This document shows, in pieces, positions 1 to 11,060 of a stretch of DNA of 64,000 nt. This stretch comes from Halichoerus grypus (Eukaryota; Chordata; Mammalia; Carnivora; Phocidae): the NCBI RefSeq assembly GCF_964656455.1, contig NC_135720.1, forward strand, positions 100,948,696 to 101,012,695. Direction: 5' to 3'. The translations under genes and the position numbers were made by a program. The notes under the pieces are model-generated. The model ran no database searches. It was not told the origin of the DNA and saw only the letters and a program-made list of their open reading frames with translations. Positions within the stretch are counted from its first letter, which is position 1. Every line of letters begins with the position of its first letter.

Positions 1-107
1 GATGGGTCTTGCTTTTTTATTCACTCTGATACCTTGTGTCTTTTGATTGGAGCATTTAGTCCATTTACGTTCAGAGTCATTATTGAAAGATATGAATTTA
101 ATGCCAT
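1..107 (-). pseudogene. L1 ORF2p N-terminus (endonuclease start), broken and cut by window edge
   Basis: L1 ORF2p carries an APE-type endonuclease and a reverse transcriptase that nick and copy at the target site. The minus-strand ATG at 107-105 opens a frame with the family's N-terminal signature TLNVNGLN followed by IKRH and, after an interruption, KKQDP. A TGA at 23-21 replaces the Trp codon expected in the family, so the copy has an in-frame nonsense codon about 28 codons in. The start lies 77 bp downstream of the ORF1 stop, which is the usual bicistronic L1 order. The rest of ORF2 is outside the window. Identification is secure from the N-terminal motif and from its position after ORF1. 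Confidence 0.85.
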
Positions 108-184
108 TGTGTTACCTGTAAAGCCCCTGTCTCTAGGTTGTCTCTGTTTGTTTCTGGTCTATGTTACTTTTAGGCTCTCTTCAC

Positions 185-1070
185 TTATAGGATCCCCTTT
201 AATATTTCTTGCAGTGCTGGTTTAGTGATCACAAATTCTATTAGTTTCTGTTTGTCCTGGAAGCCCTTTATCTCTCCTTCCACTCTGAATGATAGTCTTG
301 CTGGATAAAGTATTCTTGACTGCATGTTTTTCTCATTTATTACCCTGAATATATCATGCCAGCCCTTTCTGGCCTGCCAGGTCTCTGTGGATAGGTCTGC
401 TGGCAGTCTAATGTTCCTACCCCTGTAGGTTAAGGAGTTCTTGTCTCGAGCTGCTTTCAAGATTTTCACTTTTTCTCTGAAATTTGCAAGCTTCACTATT
501 GTATGTCAGGGTGTTGATCTATTTTTTATTTATATTGAGGGGGTTCTCTGTGCCTCCTGGACCTGAATGCCTGTTTCCTTCCCCAGATTAAGGAAGTTCT
601 CAGCTATAATTTGTTCAAATATGCCTTTTGTCCCTCTCTCTTTCTTCTTCCTCTGGGTCCCCAATAATTTTAATATTATTTCACTTTATGGTATCACTGA
701 TTTCTTGTAGCCTCCCCTCCTGGTCCATTAGTTGTTTTTCTCTCTTTTCCTCAAATTCCTTCCTTTCCATTATTTTGTCTTCTATGTCACTGACTGACTC
801 TTCTGTGTCATTTACCCTAGCTGTTAGAGTTTCTATTTTAGACTGCATCTCATCTAAAGCATTTTTTATTTCAGCCTGATTAGATTTTATTTCTGCACTA
901 AGAAATTCTCTAGTGTCTTTTATGCTTTTTTCAAGCCCAACTAATAACTTTATAATCATTATTCTGAATTCAATTTCCAACATTTTACTTATATCCATAT
1001 CGATTAGATATATGGCAGAGAGTATTACCTCTCATTCTTTCTTTTGCTGCGACTTTCTCCTCCTAGACAT
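185..1070 (-). pseudogene. L1 ORF1p (RNA-binding chaperone), disrupted
   Basis: ORF1p is the trimeric coiled-coil RNA-binding protein of the L1 ribonucleoprotein. The ATG at 1070-1068 starts MSRRRKSQQKKE, the carnivore L1 ORF1p N-terminus, then meets TGA at 1034-1032. The same frame resumes (998-681) with a heptad-rich coiled coil. A second frame (496-185) encodes the C-terminal domain with ILYPARLSF and PALQEIL motifs, ending at the stop at 187-185. The two large segments are in different frames, so there is at least one indel between 680 and 497 in addition to the nonsense codon. The total span fits the usual length of about 300 codons. It cannot make ORF1p. Confidence 0.88.
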
Positions 1071-1397
1071 TTTGTCCAGAGACGAATAGATGAACGAGAG
1101 AACAAAATAAAAAATATCAACCATGACCCCAACGAAATACACACAGACAGATCTGAAGAGGTCGGGAACCAAAAAAGAAAAGGAAAAAAAAAGGGAATAA
1201 AGAGAATTTAATCTCAGAGGTGGACAAACAGGGTGATTCACTTGGTCCTGGGTGTATTTTGGTTTGTTAGAAGACACTACATCCCAAATTTTAAAGAAAG
1301 AAAAGCTCATATATATTTCTAAGCATATATATATATTTTTTTATATATATAGTATGTGTGTGTGTATGTGTATAATATATATATGAGAATTGAATAC

Positions 1398-1648
1398 GAG
1401 AATTGAGTAACGGTGCTCTGGGAATCCACAAATGGCATGATTTATATTCAAGAATTTTTACAGAGGGCATAATGAGGACTGTCTAAGGGTATGAGTGGAA
1501 GGATATTTTACCCTTCAGGCTTAGAGGTATCAAAAGTTTCTCTCTGTTGCTCATTGATGGGTGCCTCACCATTTCTTAGCAATTCTATTAATCCTGCCCA
1601 TGCTTCTGTAACTAGCACCGGCATTAAAAATTCTTATATATGTGTGTG

Positions 1649-1682
<34 letters not shown>

Positions 1683-1708
1683 CATGTGTGTATTTTATAT
1701 ATATATAT
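1398..1708 (+). repeat. Foreign block inside the L1 5'UTR, flanked by 10-bp direct repeats
   Basis: The 311-bp interval is bounded by AATTGAATAC at 1388-1397 and again at 1709-1718, like a target duplication. It consists of a segment (1399-1636) that is also present at 2854-3091, plus a (TA)n/(TG)n microsatellite (1637-1708). No poly(A) or poly(T) tail is seen at either edge, so standard L1-driven retroposition is not obvious. Templated repair at an AT-rich break is an alternative. Confidence 0.6.
1399..1636 (+). repeat. Copy A of a 238-bp direct duplication
   Basis: It aligns without gaps to 2854-3091 with 14 mismatches in 238 bp by my hand count (about 94% identity), same orientation, offset 1455 bp. 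This copy lies inside the L1. Relative to copy B it has a stop in the minus-strand reading frame described at 2903-3079. Confidence 0.9.
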
Positions 1709-2295
1709 AATTGAATACAGTGAAAGGAAGCCAAAAATGAAGAATATATCCATAAAATGTAAATGTAAAAATAAAAATTTTAAAAATACTTAAAAACAAA
1801 GAGTTGATAAAATGAGAAATTGGTTGAAAAGGGGGAAAAAGGAAAAAGAAAGAAAATTTTAAACTGAAAGATTAAAGATTCATGAGAAAAAAAATCTAAT
1901 TCTATATATTCTTTTCCCCTAACACAGGAGTTTTTCAGTTCTGAGTGATCCGTAAACTTGATATTTGGCTGATTTTCCCACTGGTCTTCTGGGGGAGAGG
2001 CTTGTTGCACTGATTCTCAGGTGTCTTTGCTTGGGTGGAGTTGCACCACCCCTTGTTAGGGGGTTGGGCTCAGTGTAAGCTGCTTTGGGTTGCTCTATGT
2101 GGCTTTTGTTCTCTGAAGGCTGCCCTCACTGCTTGCAAAACGTGATCAATTTTCTATTTGTAGAATTACAGCAATTCTTTTCTTATATCTCAGGTTGAAT
2201 TCACAGGTATTCAGAATCATTTGATGGCTATCTAGCTGAATTCAAGGGACCAGATGAAACGAGAGCCCCCTACTCTTCCACCATCTTCCCTCCCT

Positions 2296-2853
2296 CTAGA
2301 GGAGTTTTAATATAAAGAAAGATCTGGTGTTAAGAGAAGTGGAAATAAAAGAATATTTTTTTTGTTTTATTTTGCTTTTAATATGGTAAAAATAAGTGCA
2401 TATTTGTATGGTGATGAGAACAATTAAAAAAATAATGTAGATAACAAAAGGGGATACTGCTGGTGTAATGTCCTTTAATGCAGAATTGGGGTAGGATCTA
2501 GTGTAAAAAATAAAAAGATTGATTTCAGAGAGCACAGAGAGCTCATGCTTCATAATAGTTACGGGAATCCTCCAGCTCAAGTTGGAAAAATATTATTAGA
2601 GTTGGCTGGAACAGTGACTTGGAAAAATAATAATTGGTGTTTAGTGAGGTAATGAGAGATTGTGGTGACTTGTGGTGTTAAGGACTAGCATAATATTATG
2701 AGAGTGAGTGGATGAGGGAAGGTGGAGGACAAAATCTTTGGGAAGAAAGATTTCAAAAAACTGAGGTCAGGTGTTCAAAGACTCATCTTACCAACTAAGA
2801 TGAATACCAGTTTTAGAGGAAATACAATGATATAGAAGCTAAAACTCTTACCA
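2296..2853. other. Low-copy AT-rich DNA
   Basis: I recognise no repeat family or exon here. A minus-strand open stretch (2580-2296, 94 codons) begins beside the L1 edge, has low-complexity hydrophobic content and looks like chance. Confidence 0.4.
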
Positions 2854-3091
2854 AGAATGGAGTAACAGTGTCCTGGGAATCCACAAATGGCATGATTTAT
2901 ATTCAAGAATTTTTATGGAGGGCATAATGAGGATTGTCTAAGGGTATGGTTGGAAGGATATCTGACCCTTCAGGCTTAGAGGTATCAAAAGTTTCCCACT
3001 GTTGCTCATTGATGGGTGCTTCACCATTTCTTAGCAATTCTATTAATCCTGCCCATGCTTCTGTAACTAGCACCGGCATTAAAAATTCTTA
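2854..3091 (+). repeat. Copy B of the 238-bp direct duplication
   Basis: This copy lies in low-copy DNA about 560 bp beyond the L1 5' end. Its flanks on both sides differ from those of copy A, so only this segment was copied. It is the likelier ancestral location, because the surrounding sequence is continuous with non-repetitive DNA. Confidence 0.85.
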
Positions 3092-3660
3092 GTTAAATTT
3101 CTTGAACATGATATCTCTTTCCTTCTGATAACTAAGTCTATAAAATTCCAGAAGCTAATGTGTGAAGTAGTGAGCTCTTTAATATTAAAATTTTTCCAGT
3201 AGAAATTTAGGAATTAATTGTCTGTGATGTAGGAAAAAAAAAATCTCTATTACGTTGAAAGTTGGTTTCGATATTCTGCCAGTTTCTTTTCAATTTTGAC
3301 TGTGGCATATAATTTGGAAGCACTCCAGAAAACAAAGCATTAAGTGTATCAAAACCACATGGGGTTGTTGTGTAAGTCTTATTTTTTGATGTATTTCCAG
3401 TACTGAAAATTAGAAGTCCCCCATCACTTCTAATTTTGTAGATTTGTGACATTCTTGAGCTGTAATTTCTTCCCACTGTCATTCACTGAATAGTTGATCT
3501 GTCCTAATAATTGCAGCAATGTTCATCCTAACTCTCATAGCATCAAAGGATGTTCAACATTCCCATTCTACCAGCTGATTTTTCTTCTCTGTTTCCTGGA
3601 ATAGTTTATTGGATGCCCCTTGAAAATCTTTAAATCTTATGTGTGTGCTTTTATTCAATA
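2903..3660 (-). pseudogene. Possible decayed coding sequence of unknown identity
   Basis: I do not recognise a gene. On the minus strand, several neighbouring stretches in different frames look protein-like. The 58-codon frame 3079-2903 starts MPVLVTEAWAGLIELL and has balanced composition with Trp, Pro, Gly and acidic residues, unlike translations of AT-rich spacer. The 91-codon frame 3482-3207 is also open. Other frames around 3330-3250 and 3650-3490 are locally open. If these belong together they would need several frameshifts and stops to be removed, so at best this is an old processed pseudogene or exon relic. No poly(A) tail or splice signal supports it. Part of it (2854-3091) is the segment also copied into the L1. 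Chance openness cannot be excluded. Confidence 0.25.
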
Positions 3661-4164
3661 TATTGCTGTTATTTTTATTCTTTGGCATTTTATTCTTTAG
3701 CATTATCATTTGTACACTATTAAGCATAAGGGGTTGATATTAGAATATCAAATAAAGATAAGAAAGAAAGGATCCTGCATCCAATAAACACTATACATTG
3801 CTGATCATGCTGATCTTGCATAAGTAGAGTATCTAAAATTTTGGCTAAAAATATTGACCATATGGTGGTGTAGCAATGCTCATCACTAGAGGGTGTAGAG
3901 CACCATCTGCTTTACACATTCTTAATGGCTGAAAACTAATGATAGCCCCTCTTACCATCAGGAAATATATTTGACAGCATACAGTATCATAGTACAGAAT
4001 TCTTTTCCTATATTTACCTATTAATAAGTGTGTATTTGGATCTATCAGAAAAAATATATATATATACATATATATGTAAATGCCAAGTGGTTAGCATAAA
4101 TAAATGAGGTATGCAGATAATGACTTATTACTATATATAATTATCAACAAGAAAGAAATTAGGA
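3092..4164. other. Low-copy DNA
   Basis: Apart from the possible relic above and a short (TA)n run near 4051-4078, I see no repeat family, exon or RNA gene. Confidence 0.4.
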
Positions 4165-4390
4165 AAGGGACAAAATAAAAATTTGCTGATCACTTACTTT
4201 ATGCCAGATACTATGCTATGTATATTATGTCTACTATTTCATTGGATCTTTAAAAATCTCTGAGTGATGAATATGTTTATCTACTTTACAGATTAAAAAT
4301 AATTAAGAACTATAGTATACCAAAAGTATGTTAGGGACTCATCTAAGATTTAGACATAGGTTCTTCTGAAGCCAGATCCCCATGCTTTTT
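4165..4390 (+). repeat. MIR (ancient tRNA-derived SINE)
   Basis: Degenerate match to MIR: 'cttactttatgccagatactatgctatg', then 'ttacagatt' and 'gccagatccccatgct' appear in the expected order, roughly 60-70% similar to the family as I know it. Confidence 0.6.
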
Positions 4391-6714
4391 TCATGACATC
4401 ATGTGAGTTGCTTTTGTGTGAAGGTCAGCCATCTAGCTACCTTGAGTCCTATGGATTTCTACATATTTTCCTTTGTTTTTGCAAAGAGAAGAAGTAGCTG
4501 GAGTAGAAGGAAGGAAGGGAGAGAGGATAAGGAGAACAAGGAGGATGAGGAAAAGGAGAGAGAGATTCAGAGGAAAAAAGAAAGATATAGGTATGTCTAT
4601 GAATTTATACTATATGAAACACAGTAATGAGGATATAATTTTATTGATTTGGATGTGTCTTTGAATTTTGGATTTAAGGTTAAAGACTATTGGCAAATTA
4701 TAACAATTTATTCATTTAAAAATTTTCTGTACGGAATAAGGTTTTTGATGGCTTACATACAACTGAAAGTAGCTTCTATTTGACACATTAGAAGATATCA
4801 GATAGTTCTGAATTTGTGGACATCTTATTCACAAGAGAGAATAAATTCATTCAGCCTGTCAACCAATATTAGGAAGGACTGACACAAAGATTTGGAGGCA
4901 AGGGCTTAAAAAAATAGGACTCTTGAAACCAAGATAGGAACCCAGATATTATTCATGGGCTAAGTTTCTGGGCAATGAGGAATAAGGCAGGGATTCAGGT
5001 GCGGAACCAGGCTGAAGTTCAGAGTGACCACAGCAATAATAAATGAATCGCTGGATTCCAGAACTAAAGCCTCTATGCTATTCCTTAAAAAAGGGAATGA
5101 AGGGTTCCACAGCCTGACAAAGGGCTTGCCACAAATGGATGGCTCAAAGTGTAGAGGTTAATGGAAGCAAGAGCAGCACACTAGCCTGATCCCTACAGAA
5201 GTGATCATAGTCACAATGTTTCTTACGGCTCAAGATGATTCTACAAAAGAGCCCATTATAATCTATAATCTATAATGTAAATTAACTCAAAAAATTTTAA
5301 AATCTCAAACAGATGAAATTTATCAAGGTTTACAAATGGAGATTTAAAAAGAATTCACCAGAAAGTGTATGTAGAAATCTATACATTTTTGTAGAAATTA
5401 CGTACAAGAGAATGTATTCATTTCAGTAATATAAACTTTTGTTTTTCCACAAGCCTTTGATTGGTTTTCCTCCTGTTTTAACACTATAGACTTCATGGAC
5501 CTTTCCAAGATGGTATTTGTGTTCACATAGCAGGTTTGATTTAAAATGATACTAGTTTTTACCTATCTTTTTTGATGAAAACATATAAAAGTCTACTAGG
5601 ATTGCTCAAATATGAAGATAACTATTAGTTCTACTACTAAACAAAATGAAAATAAATAGCAGCCAAGAAATAGTCATTAGATAGTAGTATTAACTTAGAA
5701 TTTCTAAAATGGATTTTTCCAGGAGAGTTTTAGAAATCTGTACACTGGACAGTGCCATATTGCAAGACATCTACTTAACTTGGGCAGATTTGATAACACT
5801 CATGGATTCATTAAAGAGTTAGTCAAAACACAATTTGGAGTATTGTGAGACTTTAAGGTAGTCCCTATACCATAATGTTTTCAACACAAAACTCCAGTTC
5901 TTCATTGAACATTGGCCTGGATATATTTTGCTACAAATGATCAATCAGGGTAAGTAATCAATTCTGAACACCTATCTCTAGGTCTATAATTATCTTCTGG
6001 ATATATTAAACCCCCTGCCCAAAATACAGTAGAAGGCAAACACTTTTTTTCAGGTATGCCAAAGAGGCAAATTGTGAATGCTGCCCCTATTTTGTTTTGT
6101 TTAGTTTCCTTTTTTAAAAGACCTTGCAGAAGTTCAGTCTTATGCCTCTGGAAGATTTCCAGCATACTTATAAAAGGAAATGCCAGGCATCTAGAATAAT
6201 TTTTCCCTAAAGAATAGCAAAAATTATTTCTTTAGTGTCATCAGGTAAAGATGTTGATTCATTGCAAAGCTAGACATTGTCAACAGAGAGAAATTCTGCT
6301 ATCTCTTCTAACCCTTCTAAGATAAGCCGTATTTTTTCCTTTTATATTAAATAGGAAATTATCTGAAAAAATTTAAATACATATAGGTTATTATATTTTG
6401 TTTTATACTGGATCTTAAAAGGCTAAGCCAATTCTAGGAAAGAAGAGGTTTGTTTATGCGTGAATGTCAGATGCGATTATGATTTCCCAATGAAGGTTAT
6501 AAGAAAGGCATTAACTGAAATAACTTTTTTTAGTGTCATTTTTTGGTATCTTTGTGTATTTTTTAACATATTCTTTTTTTGGTGTTTAGATGTATGGAAG
6601 TTTGACACTCTGCTTCTGAAATTGTTCAGCTGATAATTTATTTTTGTGTTCTTTACTTTTCTAAATATTTGGAAAGAACATTTTTAAGGAAGTGACTTAT
6701 GTATTACTATACCA
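4391..6714. other. Low-copy DNA with a purine-rich tract
   Basis: A purine-rich (GGA/GAAG) tract lies at about 4485-4595; open stretches over it are products of the biased composition. From 4600 to 6714 I see no recognisable repeat or exon. Confidence 0.4.
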
Positions 6715-6850
6715 GTCATCACTAAGGTGTTTTTCATACACCATCTGATTTTTTTTTAATCATAAGAACCTATGAAAAGGAGAGGAGGCTCAGAGATATT
6801 AAAAGATTGCCTAAATTACTGTAGTTGTTAAAAGGTCACTTACTTTTCAT
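6715..6850 (+). repeat. MIR fragment
   Basis: It contains 'aagaacctatgaaaaggagaggaggctcagagata' style MIR core in order (count of bases, GGAGGCTCAGAGA, then a 'ttaaaaggtc' equivalent of the family's 'caaggtcac'). Confidence 0.5.
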
Positions 6851-8749
6851 ATTCTACCTTGAATACAAAAGCACACTCTTTATTAAAAAGTCCCTTCACT
6901 TATACAGCTTCTAAATATGTTTAGAAGAAATAATAATCAAACAACTGATTTTTATGTCTCAACTCATTGTCTGATGAATATTTTTTTTAGTGCTTTTGCT
7001 TGTAATATGAAATTATTTAGCTGGCTTGATTTCATTCAAATTGTGTCATTTTTATTTTTGTTATTTTGCACAATAATCTTCCAATCCACAAACTCACTGG
7101 AAAAAATTATCCCAAGTGCTCAGATAGGTTATTCAGAACTACATATATTAAGCAACTGGTTGTTTACATCTTGTTGTCCTTGTTGTCTTTCTTGCTTTGC
7201 TATTGTTGTTTTCCTTTGAATCAATTATTGTGCTATTGGGTCAGTTACTGCCATGTGTTAAAACCTTCCAGAAAATGGTTAAAAGAGTGTTAATATATTA
7301 CAAATGGACAGAGTGTGGTAGAGAAAAGTGAAAAGATTTAGCTAACATCATACTGCAAAATAATCAGATAAAAGAAATAGTATCTAGTCTTTGACTTTCT
7401 GTTAATTTCCTACAGAGGATTACCTTCACCTATTCTCTACAATGGAAAAACTTGTGTTAATGGTGATTTACCAACTGTCATAAATGAAGTAAAAATAGCT
7501 TTATTGTAAAGTATAATGACCACTCTTTTCAAGGAAAATCCTTGTGCTGTTGGTTCCAAGAAATGGATCCAAACACTTTTCAAATCATTGTTTATGGATA
7601 CTAATGGCATTTTGGAACAATGAAGTCCTTTCATTTGGCAAATAATAGAGGTAAAAGACAAATCTTCATGCAAACATCTTCTTGTCAGTATAATTGCAAA
7701 GCACTCAGTGGCTTGTAGGTTACCTTGTAACTTGTGTATCCTTCAGAATATTTTCATGAATACATCTCCTTAAATAGAAGTTTTTGCAAGAAGTCTTTTG
7801 GCAGTCACATGGCAAGTCTTTTAATGCTTTATTATCCATCCCCAGGTTTGTATTGCCCATCTACTAACACTTTGATTAAAGTATTCTTACATCTAATGGC
7901 ACAGAAGGTCCTCCTTTTAGAAAAGCAAAATAGTATCATAAAGGTTAGAGAAGAAAAGAGTATACAGTGAATTGCAGCAGAGTGAGAGAAGTGAACTGCA
8001 ATAGCAGCAAGAAACATGGCATATGGGAGGGCAAATATTGCCAGTTTGACTTCTTTGGTTGGTAATCTTAACTTGAAGTCCAATGTGAACAAAGGAGGCA
8101 CTTTACAAAAGCCATATAGCTGCATCATTTGCTTTAGATTAAGCTAGAAAGGACACGGAATTTTGTTTTTCAGTAAGTTCAAATGCCTACTGTAGAGATC
8201 TCTTCTTCATCTAAATACTAACATTAGATGATGATAATGATGATGATTAAGAAGACAGACATCTGAGAAAAAAGAGAGTTGACCAAATTCTTCCTTCTAG
8301 AGGAGCAGTAAGACGTGCACATGCACACACACCTACACTTACCCACCCCCCACACACACACACAGTGATGAGTGAAAAAAAGCAAGAGTGAAAGAGATAG
8401 AAAGAAAAGTAGAAAATGGACCCAGAGCTGGTAAGGTTTTGAAGCCATCAGCTCTGCAATTACTTTCTTATTGCATAAACAGGTTGAAAGGTGGGTTGAA
8501 TATTGAGTAGGTAGGCTCCCTGGCAAATAAATCAGCTTCCCTGGTAACCTAGTTTTGGTATATTGCCTGTGGAAATCACCTTAAAGTTTAGCAGTGGTCT
8601 GTTTCTTTAGCCTTCTCAACAATACTGTGAGCCATTTATTATGCCATAATCAATTTTTTTTTTACTTCAGTAGAATGAATTCTGTATTCCTCAACCAAAC
8701 CATGGCTAATATGGTTTGTAACCTTGGTACATTATATAATTTCTGTGCG
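6851..8749. other. Low-copy DNA with a CA-rich microsatellite
   Basis: A (CA)n-like tract lies at about 8315-8365. Plus-strand frames between 7395 and 7770 are locally open in a protein-like way with two stops, but I recognise no family. Nothing else is assignable. Confidence 0.4.
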
Positions 8750-8888
8750 TCTATGTTTATTTTTCTGTAAAATGTGAGAGAATGAAAATTTTCATAAAAA
8801 TATTGTTCTATGCATTGAATAGTATACGTAAACTGCTTAGCACAATGAGTGACATATTAAGCATTCAATAAATTTTGGTATGGCCATA
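8750..8888 (+). repeat. MIR 3' half
   Basis: 'ctgtaaaatgtgagag', 'aaactgcttagcacaatgag' and 'aagcattcaataaatttt' match the MIR 3' core in order. Confidence 0.65.
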
Positions 8889-8934
8889 ATTATTACTCTA
8901 ACAAGATGAAGGAAATAACATCAATCATATTTCT

Positions 8935-9190
8935 TCTGCTCCAGTTGTGTCTCGATGTATGACCCCGCCCCCTTGGTAGTGTAAAATAATCATTACGTCA
9001 CAAATTTTATTGTTTAAGGATTCCAAAAGAGCACGTTGGGTCACTTTTCTCGACTCCAGAATGTCTAAGATTCCAGCTCAGAGGACTTAAAGGCAGTGGT
9101 GATTCAATGGCAGGGCATTACTATCATCCGAAGACTTATCCACTCACAAGTCTGGCTCCTGGACTTGAGGAATAGCAAAACATAGCACCT
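8935..9190. repeat. Possible MaLR-type LTR fragment
   Basis: 'gcattactatcatccgaag' and 'actcacaagtctggctcctgg' resemble MLT1-family LTR phrases. The remainder is too diverged to orient. A GC box-like run (8961-8972) and a TTACGTCA site (8993-9000) occur here but are not supported as a promoter. Confidence 0.35.
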
Positions 9191-10179
9191 ATACATATTT
9201 CTTAACATGGCTTGATTTTTTCAGAGCATGGAAATATTTATGGTAGCTCCAGGCAAAATTTCTCAGCAAAATTTCAACAAGTCAAATAGCAAAAATTTAA
9301 TTATGAATAAATGGAGTTTTTCTTAGAAATACAAGGTTGATTTAAGGCTTATGAGTCAATTAATAGAGTTCCCAAGTGGAAGAGATTTCTGAAGAAGTTG
9401 ATGAATAATCTGTGCAGAATAAAACATGTAGAATAGTGAGCAAAATTGTCCAAAGCAACCATTTCAGGGCTCTGAGAGTTAATCAAACAAGAAATATTTA
9501 TTCTTAGAAAAGTGCTACAGATTTTGTAAGAGCAGAGATTATAGTCTTCTTAGCTGGAGCTGTTCCCATCTCTCCACTCTACCATTTAATTGTCAAAAAT
9601 GGTACTTTTACTGACTTGGGTTGATGAAATTCATGATTTTACCAACATTGATGTGGTCCTGAATAAGTGCTGCTCTTTAGCTAGAGGTAAAGACTTAATT
9701 AGGACAGGGAAGAGTGAGAAAACTAAGGCCTTATCAGCTAAAATTGTAACTTCATTACCAATGGGGAAAATCCAGAGTTTTGAGCCTATAATTTTAGTTA
9801 CAATGAGGAGTGGATCAGTCTGAAATTTATTGAGGAGACCCAGAAATGAGAAAACAATGGAAGAGTTAGACCCGCTCTCCATGTATCCTTGACTGATGGG
9901 GAACTAGATCTAAGATAGCCTATTGTAAAGTTAAACTAAAATTTTAAAACTTGTTGAACTCTGAATGTATTCCCCAACATATATCAGTTGGTATAGGGTA
10001 GACCTATGAGGCTTGAGCAGGTTGAGAACAATTGCTCTTACATTGCCTAAACAATAAGCTATTAGAAACAGTGGTGATCCCTGGGAAGCCAGGCTTAAAA
10101 TATAAAGTAAATATTTAAAAATCTGAACATGAGTATCAGAGCCTACACATTGTAGGGAAAGATAGTTCTACAGTTTAAA
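9191..10179. other. Low-copy DNA
   Basis: No recognisable repeat, exon or RNA gene. Two complementary open stretches (9590-9823 plus, 9882-9631 minus) shadow each other and look like chance. Confidence 0.4.
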
Positions 10180-11060
10180 TGCAGGCACATTTGCTGTCCA
10201 TATTCTTATTGAATCTACTAGAGGTTTTGGACTGTATAAAATGTCAGGAAAATAAATGAAAGACATACACACTAGAACTAAAGATGTAAGGCTATTTTTA
10301 TTCATAGAAGACCTAATTTTGTTTGTAGAAAATCCTAAGCAGTCTAAGTTTTTATAAAAATAACTCCTTGAACTAAGGAACCAGTTTAGCAAGGTTTTAG
10401 AATTAAAGATCAGTATGCAAAAATCAACTGCATTTTTATGACCTAGAAATTAACAAGGTAAAATGAAATATAAAAATTGAAACAATTCCATTCAGCATCA
10501 AGAAGAATACAACAGTTATAAATTTAACAAAAGGTAACTACAAAATCCATGCTGAAAGAAATTAAAGATTAAAGTGAATAGATAGATAAAACACATTCAC
10601 AACGGTATGTTTCAGAATTGTTAGGATGTCAATATGCCCCAAATATATGTATCTATAGATTCAGTTTTTAGCAACATCACAGCACACTTCTTCCTCCCTA
10701 TTAATTGACATAAATATTATGTGGAATGAAAAAGACCTGGAATAACCAGCTCAGTTTTGCAAAAGAAGAACAAAAGTAAAGATCTTAAACTCCCTGATTA
10801 AAAAATTTACCATAAAGGAACAGTAATCAAAACAATGTGGCAAGTAGGGACATGATCAATGGAACAGAAATGAATCCAGAAATAAGCCCTCATTTTTAAG
10901 GTCAACTGACTTTTGACAACAGAACCATATTAATTCAGTATGGATAGGATTGTCTTTTTAACAAATGGTGCTGGGATAATTGGATATTCATATGCAAATA
11001 AGAAAGAAAAAAATAAAAAGGGGAAAACCTAAAAGTAAATGAACTAGGCTTCCAAATAAA
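10180..11060 (+). mobile_element. Old L1 fragment (ORF2 C-terminal part), plus strand
   Basis: Decayed L1 ORF2 sequence in sense: 'atgcaaaaatcaactgcattttta', 'taccataaaggaacagtaatcaaaac', 'gatcaatggaacagaaatg' and 'aaatggtgctgggataattgga' occur in L1 order and spacing. Frames are broken throughout. It has no intact 3' end. Confidence 0.75.

Larger units (their letters stand above)
1..2295 (-). mobile_element. L1 (LINE-1), 5' portion, minus strand
   Basis: Autonomous non-LTR retrotransposon, read right to left. The right edge near 2280-2295 has the complement of a carnivore L1 5' start (GAAGATGGTGGAAGAGTAGG). It is followed by a 5'UTR, ORF1 (1070-185), a 77-bp spacer, and the start of ORF2 (107 down to 1), which runs off the window. 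The 5' end is therefore present, whereas most L1 copies are 5'-truncated. ORF1 and ORF2 both carry disabling changes, so the copy is dead. The 3' end and left target duplication lie outside the window. A 311-bp foreign block sits inside the 5'UTR (separate entry). Confidence 0.9.
1071..2295 (-). promoter_or_regulatory. L1 5'UTR (internal promoter region)
   Basis: This is the region upstream of ORF1 in L1 sense. In L1 families the 5'UTR carries the internal RNA polymerase II promoter; I infer that role from position only and see no specific site. It contains AT/TG microsatellites at about 1314-1385 and 1637-1708, and the duplicated foreign block at 1398-1708. The outer end, near 2280-2295, reads as the expected L1 start in reverse. 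Confidence 0.65.

Noticed and set aside
185..998. Open frames as host genes
   Set aside because: They encode pieces of L1 ORF1p in different frames.
1640..1708. TA/TG tract as a CRISPR or origin-like array
   Set aside because: Plain microsatellite with no spacers. No prokaryotic features occur anywhere in the window.
4403..4664. Lys/Glu/Arg-rich open frames
   Set aside because: They result from a purine-rich simple tract.
7395..7770. Plus-strand protein-like frame
   Set aside because: Two stops, no family recognised, no tail or splice signals; insufficient to call a pseudogene.
8961..9000. GC box-like run and TTACGTCA (CRE-like) as a promoter
   Set aside because: Two isolated motifs in a probable old LTR, with no CpG island, no TATA element in place and no downstream exon.
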